Assembly (NCBI GenBank): GCA_000708835.1
Contig: DF237546.1
Coordinates: forward strand, 1 to 44,140
DNA length: 44,140 bases
Direction: 5' to 3'
From: Klebsormidium nitens
Lineage: Eukaryota > Streptophyta > Klebsormidiophyceae > Klebsormidiales > Klebsormidiaceae
How positions within the stretch are numbered: position 1 is the stretch's first letter; every line of letters starts with the position of its first letter. Below, piece by piece: positions 21,470 through 32,500 of the stretch. The position numbers and the translations under genes are program-made. The notes beneath the pieces were generated by a model. It worked only from the letters and a program-made list of their open reading frames with translations. It did no database searches and had not been told where the DNA came from.

Positions 21470-24400
21470 ATGGCAAGAGGCCGCCCTCATGGCCGGTCCA
21501 AGTCTGACCACAGAGTTTGTCAGGCAGCTCAACATGCACGCGCTGCTGAGTATAGGGAGAGGATCGCCATCAGTGCTGAGCAGCAAGAGGCGCGGATAGC
21601 GGCTGTGAACGCAGAATGCACAGTAGAGGATGCCCCTCGTAGGCGGCGGGGCCAAAAGCCTAAGGATCCGAAGACAAAGTCGGGGGCTGCTCGGGTGTCA
21701 GTACGGGGCCGTTCTTCCAAAGCATCTGGCAGTGCAAAGAAGAAAGCAAAAAAGCGCCTGGAACATGCGCTTGGCAAAGCTGCGGGCAGAGGTGAGCTCT
21801 GTCGCATCTGCTCCTGCTTTGAGTTATTTGAATTGCTTAGCAGAGGCCAAGCAATAGCTGGGAGCGTTGTGCTAAAACGGCAGAGTCCGTCAGAGAGGCG
21901 AAACGTGAAGGGGAGGGTGGAGGAGGGGGCTGGCTCTGCAGGGTTGTACCGAGAAGTGTGTCTCTTGTTTCTAGAAGGCTGAAGGGGCATTTCTTCGTAC
22001 GTGTTGTCAGCTGCAAAGACTGAGCAATCCTAGCAGGCATGACCTCCCCTGCACCAAGAACATGTTTTTCTCTTGAGTGATAGAAGGTTGAATCTAGGTA
22101 CATGCTGTCAATTACAAACATGTGGGGCATGGCCGTCCCTTTATGATGGTGATCCAAGGTTCTACCTCTTTCTTTCTAGAATACTAATTCCCATATCTTG
22201 GTACATGCCATGAGTTACACCAGAAAAGCAGTGGTATGGCCGCGCCTGTGGGGATGTACGAAGGTTCTTACCTCTTTCTTTTAAGAACACTAATCCCCCT
22301 TTTCTGGTACATGCCATGAATTACAACAGAAAGGCAGCGGTATGGCCGGGACTGTAGGGATGTACCAAGGTTCTACCTCTTTCTTTCTAGAACATTAATT
22401 CCCATTTCTTGGTACAGTCATGAGTGACAACAGAAACGCAGTAGTATGGCCGGGCCTGTAGGGATGTACCAAGGTTCTGCCGCTTTTTTTCTAGAACACT
22501 AATGGTTATTTCTTGGTACATGCCATCACTCAAAGCAAGCTGGTGGGGATGGCCGTCCCTGGCATGTACCAAGAACATCCGCTTTCTCTTCAGAACAATA
22601 CAAGGTTTATCATTGGTACGTGCTGTCAGCTACAAACTACTAATCCCCTTGCAGGAAATACGGGCATGATTCAAATGGGCGGGAGTACGTTGCGGCACGC
22701 TGCGAGTTTTGCATGCCTCCTCAAGTTCGGACTCCAGGTTCTTACCCAACCTCTGCTCATCTTCTTTGCAGACCCACATACTCTTTGCTGCCACGAGTGC
22801 GGCGCTACCGCGGAGTTCGGGCTGCGAGGAAGCAAGTGGGGGGGGGAGGTCCTGTACTTATGCAGAGGGCATGTTCTGCCTGGCTGCTTCCGCATCGACA
22901 CTGACCGCGCAGGTGAGAGCATTCAGGGGCTGCCTTGAGTTGGGTCTGAGGTTCATGCAACATTCATAGCTGCCCCCCTGGTCTTTAGCGATGAGTCTTT
23001 CTAGTAGAGTGTCGAAACTTACTTGCTCTGTATGCTCCTGCAGATTGGGTAGAGGACCGAGAGATGTGCCGCTTGAGAGCAGAAGAGAGAAGACTTGAGA
23101 AGGAGCTGCGGGAACTGGGAGGGGCCTCGTTCGCAGCGGAACCAGCGGCAGGTGAGCGCGCGGTGTTGTTTGGGCCAGTCTGATTCATTTGCTCGTGTTC
23201 AAACTGGGGGGCAATGACTTCCCTTCTATGCGTTGTGTTCCTTCTTCTATTTGCTGATATGTGATGCTTCTGTTATAGCAGAGCAACCCAGCGCTTCACC
23301 GTGCGCTTCCGCACCTTGGAAGGAGTTCCAGAGTACAAGGGATTGGGTTGCGATGCCCATGAAGCGATCGCTCATAGGTAAGGCACTTTGATTGCAGCTC
23401 TGTTCTGCTGCAATCGTTTCTTGAGCAGTTGGCCAGAGCATGCAAACACTTGAAGAGCACTTGGCTTGTCCCCATGACACTTCTTGTGTCTTGCATGAGG
23501 ATCCTGTGATCCGCTTTGAATCAGTCCAGCTGGGTCGGGCATCTCGTCTGAATGTGTAGTCCTCTCTTGCAGCTATGCTGCTAACGATTGGTGGCGTTGA
23601 GAGCAATCCCGGACCGCTCTCAAATGAAGAAGAGGTGAGCCTGGACAAGGGGACTTCTGCAGTGCAGGGCGCGATGAGCAATGGTTGTACTCGAGCATGG
23701 GAAAGCAACTATGTGTCTCTATGTCTTCGCACAGTGTCTGTGATACTGCCAGAGCGGGCTACACACTGTTGTGCCGATCCAATGTTTCCCCTGCCACAGA
23801 TTGAAGCATGCAGAAGGAGTTGGGAGGAAGCTAATCCGCGAATCGGAGCTATGCTGCTTGCTTACCTGGCAAAGGAGAAGGTCCACTTCGCAGACTGGGG
23901 AGGCAAGTCTCTTGAACGGCGCTTGGCTGCGATCGACAAGTACAAAAAGGCGTACGAGGACGAGAATGTTGGGGCGAAGTGGTCTTATGGCTGGGACGAT
24001 TTCCTTGAAAACGCTGGAGGCAAGCCGCTTCTTTTGTTTGATGACTAGGCTAGCTTCGATGCAATCCACTTGGAGATCAGAACTAGAGGTTTTCAGCATT
24101 TTGGAAGCGAGGGATTCGAGCTTTCTGGTGCTGTTGGTCAGCATGTGGCGGCGGGAAAGCTTGGAGAGATGGCATGGGAAGGGACATTGCTGATTGGCAG
24201 GTGTTGCGCAGGCAATATAGTTGCTTCTTTGTCGATCTAGCCGAGGACACGGGTGCGTGCTAGGCATGGGGTGTTTCCAGCAGAAGCAGAGTTGCTCTCG
24301 AGCAGAAAGTGGTTTGCTGTGCAGCTGTCGGCAGACCAGGTGCAACTCATGAAAACCCAGGGTGCTTCTCAGCTGTCACACTTATGCAATCTTGCAATGG

Positions 24401-27400
24401 CTAAATCTTCCCGTCGCTCGCTGCCTCGGAGCTTAACATGCAGCGCCCTCATCTGCTTATATCTCTGCTGCAGCTGCTGGCAGGAGGGGTAAGGACGCAG
24501 AAGCGGGCCAATCTAAGGACGTGGAGATGCAGGATGCTGACCAAGAGAACCAGAACCGTGAGTCATGCCGCTCATGTCCTGTCTCTTGTGTGGCCCGTTG
24601 ACCAATGCCTTCTGCTTACGATCTGCTTTTCCTAGATTGCGCTGGTGGTCCTGCTTTCTCGCCATTCTTGATTCGAAGTTGCGCAGATAGCGAGTTTCAT
24701 GCGGATAATTGCTTCCATATTTTGATGATCACAAAAGTGTTAATCCCGTTCCTCATGACTAGAGTAGCTGCGGGTCTTTGATGAACACTCCCACCTGAGT
24801 GCATCTGAGAGTCTCTTGGGAATGCTCCTGAGAAGTTCCCATCCATCGTACCTAACCGGAAGGGGTTCATAGCACATCTCCTTTGATCAACTCGCACTAA
24901 CAAGCACGAGCGACACCATTATGATGTGCAGGACGATGCGTGTGGGACAGGCCTTTAACTCTTCTTGGTTCACAATTGCAGCTGCAAGAAGGCCCGTTCC
25001 AACATCCATTCACGACCTTCCCGAGCTTGGCAATCGGAAGGAGGGCATCAATAAGAGGCGGCATGACAACTGCTATACGCCCAGGCAGGAAACCATTGAG
25101 AAGCTCACGAAGCTGCTCTTCAAAGAGCATGCTGTGCTGATAAGGTCTGCTCCGGCAACTGGCAAGACGTCCACTCTTCAGCTTCTGGCTACATACTTGA
25201 AGACGCAATTTGGGGCTGACGTGCGCATCTTCCACTTGTCGCTGCAAGAGTACAACCCAGATCACCCTGATGCGTTTGACAAAGTGTGGGAGCGGCAGAA
25301 TCCAGACGTGGATTTTGAGAGCGTTCTGAGCCCCCGCCCCAGCCCAACAAAGACCCCAGCTCCCCGGCAGCCTGTCACCGTGATCATTGTAGATGAGGCT
25401 CAGAAAGCCTTCATCCATCCCCACTTGCACTTGTTCGGCAAGGTCAAAAGCATCCAAGGGCAGCTGACCTCCAACCTTAAGATTCTGATGGTCTCGAGTT
25501 GGGGCAGCAACATCGTGGACGTCCAAGAAGCAACATCTCTGTCCTATGCAACCCCGGGGACCTGGGATGCTACAAATACTGTGACTTGTTGGTGAGTTAT
25601 CACCCCCTGCCGAGTTGCAAGCCAGATTCCCCTCGAATTGTGTCTCATTTCTGCTCTTCAGCACAGCTGCGTCCGCTCGGCCTTATGCAGGCCGCAAGTG
25701 TCAATCGGATCATCCGTTGTCTCTTGATGAGGGCTGCATGTGTAGCGGCTTCCCTGTTCCTCGACTCTTTTGCGATGAAGGAGTAGAGGCCTAGCAGAAG
25801 CCTGACTTTATGTTCCAGCATCCTGCATGCTTGATGGTCTCCTTTAGAGGCTGAGGCAGTAGCTGCAGAGGGGCTTGCCTGAAGCAACACATGCTTTGCA
25901 GGTACAACGCAACCGTTGGACTAGGACTCCAGTTAACAGTGCAAGAGGCCGAGGAGTACTGGGGTTCCTGGGTGGAAGGCAACGGTTGGAGTCACTACAT
26001 GTCCACCGAGTCCGAGATGGAGTACCTGATGGACCTCACCGAGAGGCAGCCGGGGGCCTTATCGCTTCTGCTCGATAAAATCGAGGACCAGGGGTGGGGC
26101 TACCTCGAAGAGGACACCTGGCACAAGCGCATGAAGCAGTACCTGCTCTCGGAGCAGCCTGTTAGGGCCATGCAGGACCTGCGCAGTATGCAGAGGTACG
26201 GAAGATGCATACCTGTTGAATACTTTTGCTTTGAGGATGGATCTGCTCCGCTGGACACTGTTGGTGGAACCAAACAAGCTCCAGAACTCGTCTAGGCTGC
26301 ATTTGTTGCACCCCTTGCTTCTGCTTGGAACATTGGAACTCGCAAGCTCAATGTGCCTCAGCTTCTCAACAGGCCCTGGTACACAGTGACAAGGTTGTAG
26401 CGTGCACTCAACCAGTCACTGTGGCCTGCCTCGCAGGATTGTGGGGAGTCTGAATGTGACAGAGTCTGCTGGGCTTGCTAAGGATCTCCTGCGGGAGCTG
26501 CTGCAGCGAGGTGGAGAAGGGGTGCGTATCTTGGCTGCTTTGAAGGGTTCATGCATTCTTCTGACGTTCACTGTCCTTTCACCTGTCTGTCGATCAATGT
26601 AAACATTCTCCATCTGACTTCCGTTTCAGACCAGTCAAGGACTGCTTCAGCAAGGCTTCCTTCCCAACCAGGACGTGTTGGGGACGATCTGTGTTCCTCA
26701 GAAACCCGCTCTGCTCACTAGATTGCTCTGGTCCTGCAGTGGGCCAGCCTCTTTTGCAACTGTGTGATCTTCCTGGAATACTTCTATAGCTTTCAAAGTG
26801 TGGCCGCTTCTTCCCTGTCTACAGGTCGACAAGTCGAAGCTGGCCCCACCAACCTTGGAGCTTGCACGGAAGTACACGCGCTGGGGTCAGCTCGTGTTCG
26901 AGGCAAACAAGTACCATCTGCCATCACAGCTGCACTTCTTGTACCTAACGAGGGAGCTTTATGCTGGTCGGTCCACCACAGCCGTCATCCGGGAGCAGGG
27001 CCTGTTTGAGTTCATCGTCGCTGTAGTCGAGCGGTTCAACCGAGCCGAGCTTGTGTATTCAGATTCCCGGCGCGCGGAAGGAGAGCCTGTGTACGAGCGG
27101 CTTTATCAGAACCTCTTCTATTAGTAAGTAAAAGCTGCTCGAATCTGTTGGTGCTTTTTGTTGTTGATTCTATGTGTCGAGCGTTCTATCACAACCAGCT
27201 GTCCGGACGGTTTCGTTTGAAGGGTACGAAAGATATGAAACATAGCTTGTCATCTCTGTTGCAACGTCCATAGCTTGTCATCTCTGTTGCAGCGTCTGCG
27301 GGCATAGATTTTGTGAAATACGCTGTTCTTGCGCCTCTTAGCCTCAACAAAGATTCTGCTTGCAGCGAAGCACGCCGCTTCACCCCTCTCGAAGTATGCA

Positions 27401-27923
27401 TATCACCTGATGTCGGTAGGCTGTACGGGAGCAACGGCTACCTCGACTTTCTCCTAGGCACCCCGCTGCTCTGGGCCGTTGAGATCATGAGGGAAGGAAA
27501 GGATCCGGACGGTCACTTGGACAGGTGATCTTTTGAGCGCTTTTGCTGTCAATGCCAGACTAGAGTCTGCTTGGGCCCTTGCTATTCTGACGTGTGGTGG
27601 TCAGGTCTGCAAACGGTTTTGCTGGATCCCTCTGGCTAGGTGGTTATTTCTGCACTTTCAAGGGCTGCCCCAAGTCATGTCACGTTCTCAAAAATCTGGC
27701 CTCCTCTTACAGGTTCATTCAAGGGGGCCGGTACAGCAACTTGCTAGAGCGCGCTAAGGTGAAGGATTGGGCGGTGATCGACTTCCGCACGACGTGGTCG
27801 GAGGGACATGTACCGGTAGCTCGTCCGGGCATGATCGAGGTGTTCTTCACCCCGGGGTACGAACATGCCCACGTCGTGTGTGGCAGTCGCTGCAAAACAG
27901 TGGAAGTGAGGGGGCCTTTATGA
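21470..27923 (+). CDS. Gene A: header module with 2A-like motif, then Crinkler-type NTPase and REase-like nuclease
   Basis: Supported exons: 21470-21791, 22772-22912, 23044-23151, 23279-23377, 23573-23634, 23800-24019 (or to a stop at 24048), then 24982-25591, 25902-26195, 26437-26521, 26630-26761, 26825-27123, 27366-27524, 27713-27923; phases agree within both blocks. Header: a basic exon (MARGRPHGRSKSDHR), an EsV-1-7-like zinc motif (C-x2-C-GATAEFGLRG ... C-x2-H), a charged helix, then GGVESNPGP. Body: a P-loop (SAPATGKTS, near 25147), Walker B (VIIVDEAQ, near 25383), a helical region, and a nuclease-like end with GYLDF, WAVEIMREGK, HLDRF and WAVIDFR. This order is typical of Crinkler (CR-type) proteins of oomycetes, fungi, algae and others, where an NTPase precedes a REase-fold nuclease; some act as secreted or nuclear effectors and the family is thought to derive from transposases. 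Between 24020 and 24981 the joining is unclear: a GC-AG intron (GGAG|GCAAGC) and small exons at 24281-24339 and 24474-24557 are possible, or there are two genes. Target and activity are unknown. Confidence 0.7.
22048..22620. repeat. Intron-1 array of 56-bp palindromes in gene A
   Basis: Six units in the first intron, at about 22048-22102, 22149-22205, 22256-22311, 22361-22416, 22465-22520 and 22565-22620, at ~105-bp spacing. A typical unit begins TGTACCAAGGTTCT, has a TTTCTAGAA centre and ends TTTCTTGGTAC. The spacers are also conserved (ATGCCAT, then an ACAGCAGAAA-like word, then GTATGGCCGGGCCTG). The first two and the last have drifted most. Confidence 0.85.
23575..23616 (+). other. 2A-like motif in gene A
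   Basis: This codes MLLTIGGVESNPGP. The consensus for 2A ribosome-skipping peptides is a hydrophobic helix followed by D-[VI]-E-x-N-P-G-P; here the Asp is Gly. If functional, translation would release a header of about 237 residues and continue with Pro as the first residue of the next chain. GG-type variants occur in mobile-element proteins, but their efficiency differs, so separation is not certain. Confidence 0.7.
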
Positions 27924-28569
27924 TGCGGAACAGCTTTTGCTCTGGTTGGCGACACATAACTGGCCTGTTATATCCGAGGAGCACTGTGCTTTAGTAGAGA
28001 ACATTGTGTATGGATAGGAGTATGCCCAAGATTGTTGCGGAGCTTGTGGCTAAGCACGCACCTTAATCTAGGCGATGCACCTTTCCAGTATGTATATATA
28101 CCACCTACGTATATATACGCGCACTTTATACCAGCCTACATGATTAATTCTCATGTTTGATGGAGAAGTAATCATATATTGATCGACGGATACCGTCAAG
28201 TGTAGTCCTATACTTATGTGAGGATCGGAAGCTTGTCTAGCGGTTGATGCTACTCTATGCATTGCACTCGATTACTTTCTTTCCTTCCATACAAAATGCA
28301 GCGTAGTGAGGTCCCTGACTAAGTTCATCGAGTCAGATTAGTGCACATTCTGCTACATAGAGGACAAGCAGCATAATGTGGCACCAGTTAGCCCTTCCGC
28401 ATAGGTAGGTGACCAGTTGCGCGACCTTGCAGAATGTATACCGAGCACCCCAACCACCGCCTCTTTGCATGCGCTATGCCCCCATAATGTGCCCTGCCTG
28501 TCATATAGGATCAGGCCGGTTGTTTCCGGTCTATTGAAGGCCCGTCCCATTCACTAGTAAAATTGGCGA
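27924..28569. other. 3' flank of gene A, no gene seen
   Basis: AT-richer sequence with TATATA words at 28090-28125. Short frames only. No terminal inverted repeat marking the end of gene A was found by eye. Confidence 0.45.
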
Positions 28570-28665
28570 GGGCATGCATTCCCACGCACGGTGCGTTTAC
28601 CGGGCGCCCCTTCTGGCATAGGCTATGACCCAAAGGGACCTAGGCCATGCCGTTACCACAGACAA
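28570..28665 (+). repeat. Upstream flank copy 2
   Basis: Matches the flank at 20970-21130 in order: GCATTCCCAC, TTTACCGGG, GGCATAGGCTATGACCCAAAGGG and GCCGTTACCA. It lies about 0.95 kb before the gene B start, against about 0.4 kb for gene A, so the intervening 5' sequence has changed length. Confidence 0.7.
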
Positions 28666-29583
28666 TTGAACCCTTCCCTGCTACTGGAAAACTGCTGACT
28701 GGTGGACTATCGCTAGCTGCTTGCACTGAGCACTTCGCAGAACGGAGCCGTTGAACTGATGCGCCATCAAACAGAACTCGCGTGCGACTCGGGTGCCAAC
28801 ACTGCCATCACTGTGATAGGTCAGTTCAGGTTAAGCGTGAGCTGAAAACGCTGCAAGTTTGATGCATGCAAGAGAAGGAGGATGGCATTAGCTCTGAGCC
28901 AGGCTCAGCCTCAGGGCAGTGGCGCTTTCTTGTGCTAGCAGGCGGAGTTTCAGCTAGGGTCTGCGATTGATAGGCAATTGATATCCATGAGGGATGCCTA
29001 GTGTGATCAGCTGCAGCGGAGTATCCAGATTGCTGTGGAGTAGGTAAGCTGCTCTTGTGACTGTCCCCGAAGCGTGCGTGGTCTGAGGCTGGCGCTGTGC
29101 TCTGTAAGTCTCTAGTTTGCAACTGATGGGCAGTGCGGTTCAGCCTGACTCTCGGCAGCTGCAAATAGCCGCTTTGAACAATCCGCTGGTGATCGCAAAG
29201 TGTGCGCAGTTGAAGCGCTTCAGCTAGCTTTAGTGGCGGCAGACGCTTCACTTTCACAATCTGATGGCGGTGTCAATATAAAGTGGGGTTCGCTGAAGAT
29301 CATTATTCAGGCTTTGGAGATCATGCAAGCTTTTGCACCGCATCTGAATGCGGCTGAGAAAGCTTCCAAAGCTTCCACAGCTTTCAAAGCTAAGTTTTAT
29401 TTGCAATATTGTCAGACATGGGTTTGAGAGCTCTGCGTCGCTTTCTTCCATCAGCCCACTCCGTCCTTCCACAGATATCGGAGGCTGCCTGAGCTGCACG
29501 TTTGTTCAGACAGCGAGTATCCAGTACTAACTCTCCTTTTGACCTTGCAGGGGCACCAAAGCTGTTCATTGAATTGTGTCATC
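28666..29583. other. 5' region of gene B
   Basis: No coding frame is supported. A CCTTGCAG acceptor-like site lies at about 29545-29550, so part of this stretch may be a 5' UTR intron. The promoter is not recognisable by eye. Confidence 0.4.
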
Positions 29584-32500
29584 ATGGCAAGAGGCCGGCC
29601 TCATGGTCGGTCCAAGTCTGATCATAGGATTTGTCAGGCTGCTCGATACGAGCGCGCTGCTGAGTATAGGGAGAGGATAAGCATCAGCGCTGAGAAGCAG
29701 GAGGCGTGCATCGCTGCCATGAACGCTGGTTGCGATGTTCAAGATGCCCCTCGTAGGCGACGGGGCCAGAAGAGTAGGGTTCTGAAGAATGAGGCATGGG
29801 CTGCTCGTGGGTCAGCTCGGAGCCGTTCTTGCAAAGCGCCCGGAAGTGCAACGAAGAGAGCAAAGCAGCCCCTTGCGAAATTGCTCGGCAAAGCTTTGGG
29901 AACAGGTGAGTTACTGGTGCCTGTGCTTCTGAATTGATTGGTTTGAGTGGGTGCAGAAGCTGGGATGCACTGCGCCAAAACGGCAGCGTCCGTCAGAGAG
30001 GTGAAGGGTGAAGGGGAGGGTGGATTGTGGGGAGGGGGGGAGCGGCTCTGCAGGGATGTACCGAGAAGTGTGTCTTTTGTTTCTAGACGACTTATGGGCA
30101 TTTCTTAAAACATGCTATCAGCCGCAAACGCTTGAGCAATCCTAGCAGGCATGGCCGTCCCTGCTGTGTATCAAGTACATCCGTTTCTCTTTAGATTGAT
30201 AGAAGGTTGAATCTTGGTACATCATGTCAACCACAAACATCTTGGGCATGGCCGTCCCTCTAATGGTGTACCATCCTGTAGGGGTGTGTACCAAGGTTCT
30301 ACCTCTTCTTTTATAGAACAATAATTCCCATCTCTTGGTACATGCCATCAACTACAGCAGAAAGTCAGTGGTATGGCCGGGCCTTGTACCAAGGTTCTAC
30401 CTCTTTCTTTCTAGAACAATAATTATCATTTCTTGGTACATGCCATCAACTACAGCAGAAAGTCAGTGGTATGGCCGGGCCTGCAAACATGTACCAAGGT
30501 TCTACCTCTTTCTTTCTAGAACAATCATTCCCATTTCTTGGTACATGCCATCAATTACAGCAGAAAAGCAGTGGTATGGCCGGGGCCTGCAGGATGTACC
30601 AAGAAACGGCCTGTTTCTTTCTAAGAGACTAGAGGGACATTCTTGGTACAGTAGAAAGTCAGTGGGATGGCCGTCCCTGCAGTGTACCAAGAACATGCGC
30701 TTTCTCTTTGGAATAATACAAGGGTGATTCCTGGTACACGCTGTCAGCTACATGCCCCCAACCCCCCTGCCAGAACTAGGGGCATGACCGCAAAAGGCGG
30801 GGGTGGGTCGCGGCACGCACCGAGTTCTGCATGCCCCTCCAGGTTCAGACTCCATATTCTAATCCAACCTCTCCGCATCTTCTTTCTTGCAGACCCACAT
30901 ACTCTTCATTGTCGTGAGTGCGGCGCCACCGCGGCGTTTGGGCTCCGAGGAAGCAAGGATGGGGGAGATCTCAAGTACTTTTGCGCAGAGCATCTCAATT
31001 CCAATGGCTGTTTCCGCGTGGACAAAGACCGCGCAGGTGAGAGCTAATTGATTGGAGCAGCTTCGAAGTACCCGAGCTGTTTGCAGCCCTTGGCAGCCCT
31101 TGGCGGCCCTTGGTGGCCCTTGCCCACTTGCATCTTCTTCGGTCTTGAGACGAGTCCCTTCTATTCCACAGCAGCAGTGATTCATTACTGACCACCGCTG
31201 CCCTGCCTCTTGCAGCATGGGCACAGAACCGGGCTGAACATTGGGGCTTGAAAGCAGAGGTCGCCCGGCTCGAAGAGGAGCTGCGGCAATTGGGAAAAGC
31301 CTCACCTGCTGTAGAACAGACTGAAGAGTCAATTGAGCGCCCACCGCTGCCGACGGGTCTGGTTTGATTGATTCTCAAGTTCAAGATCGATCCTCTTGAA
31401 CCCTGGTTTGGCCAGCTCAACATTTCTGCTATCTGTCTTGTCTGCTGTAGCTGGAGGGCCCTCCGACTGCCGCACAGCCTTCGGTGCCTTCGGTGTCTGC
31501 AGTGGTTTGGCACATAACCCGGCCCCTTCACTATTGCTTTTGCAGCTTGGAACCAGTCTTGGCAAGATGCGGTGCACTGGGATCTGACGCCGAAGAGCAG
31601 TTCCCTCATAGGTGAGGCCCTCGGTTGCAGGCTTGCAGCTCCTTGCAAACTTGAAACGTGATATCAATCGTACGCCCACACCAAGGCGATTTTTGTGTCA
31701 AGCCATGGATTTCGAGCATCCAGCAGCTCAATATGTCGTCTTCCCATGCAGCGAAGCTCCTGATGATTGGTGGTGTCGAGAAGAATCCCGGGCCTGCACC
31801 TGTGCCTGACGCTGCAGTCAGCAAGGACAAGGGAGACCCTGCTGACAAGGGCGAGACCATGCCAAGACGAGACGCCAGCTCCGGTGGGCCACTCATCGCG
31901 GTGCCCCGTTGGGAGGTAAGCGTGCTTCGAGCCCTGTGTGACTTGGGGTTGTAAACATCGAAGTCCTGCCTTGGCTTCAGTCGAACATCGATCACAGTTT
32001 TGAACCGTACAGTATTTGCTGGCAGCAGCAAGTTGCAGTATGCTTTGCAAGTCGGTGGACTCATGGTGGTCTTACTGTTCGCGGAAGCGTCGTTTTTGGC
32101 GGTGGCGCGAGGAAGTCGCACCTATCTTTGCAAGAAAAATCACGTCTGAAGTCGTGACCAACCGTTCTCTGCAGGAGGTTCACAATACCAGCGCGCGGTC
32201 ATTGGAAGTCCAGCGAGTATCCTTGTTCGAACAGTGGAGGACGGAGAGACGGCTGAGCGAGCAGGTGAGTCCGATTGGAAGCAAAGCGGCCGTTGCATGG
32301 AGATCTGCCGCTTGGCAACCGAGAACAATGCCGGTTTGGGTTGGTTTGTTGCGGAAAAGGGAAAGCGAGAGCACTTTGATCTGCAGCCTGGCTGTACCAA
32401 GGTTTACCCTTTTCTTTTCTAGAAGATCAAGGGTTCATTCTCGGTACAGTGCGATCAATCTCAATGACAACTTGTGGAGAACTGCTGGGATGGGCCGGTC

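Noticed and set aside
22048-22620. CRISPR-like array
   Set aside because: The spacers are as conserved as the repeats, units are long palindromes, the context is a eukaryotic intron and there are no cas genes.
30142-30696. - strand frames through the palindrome arrays
   Set aside because: They follow the tandem repeat period and are the same in both arrays; no sign of coding constraint.
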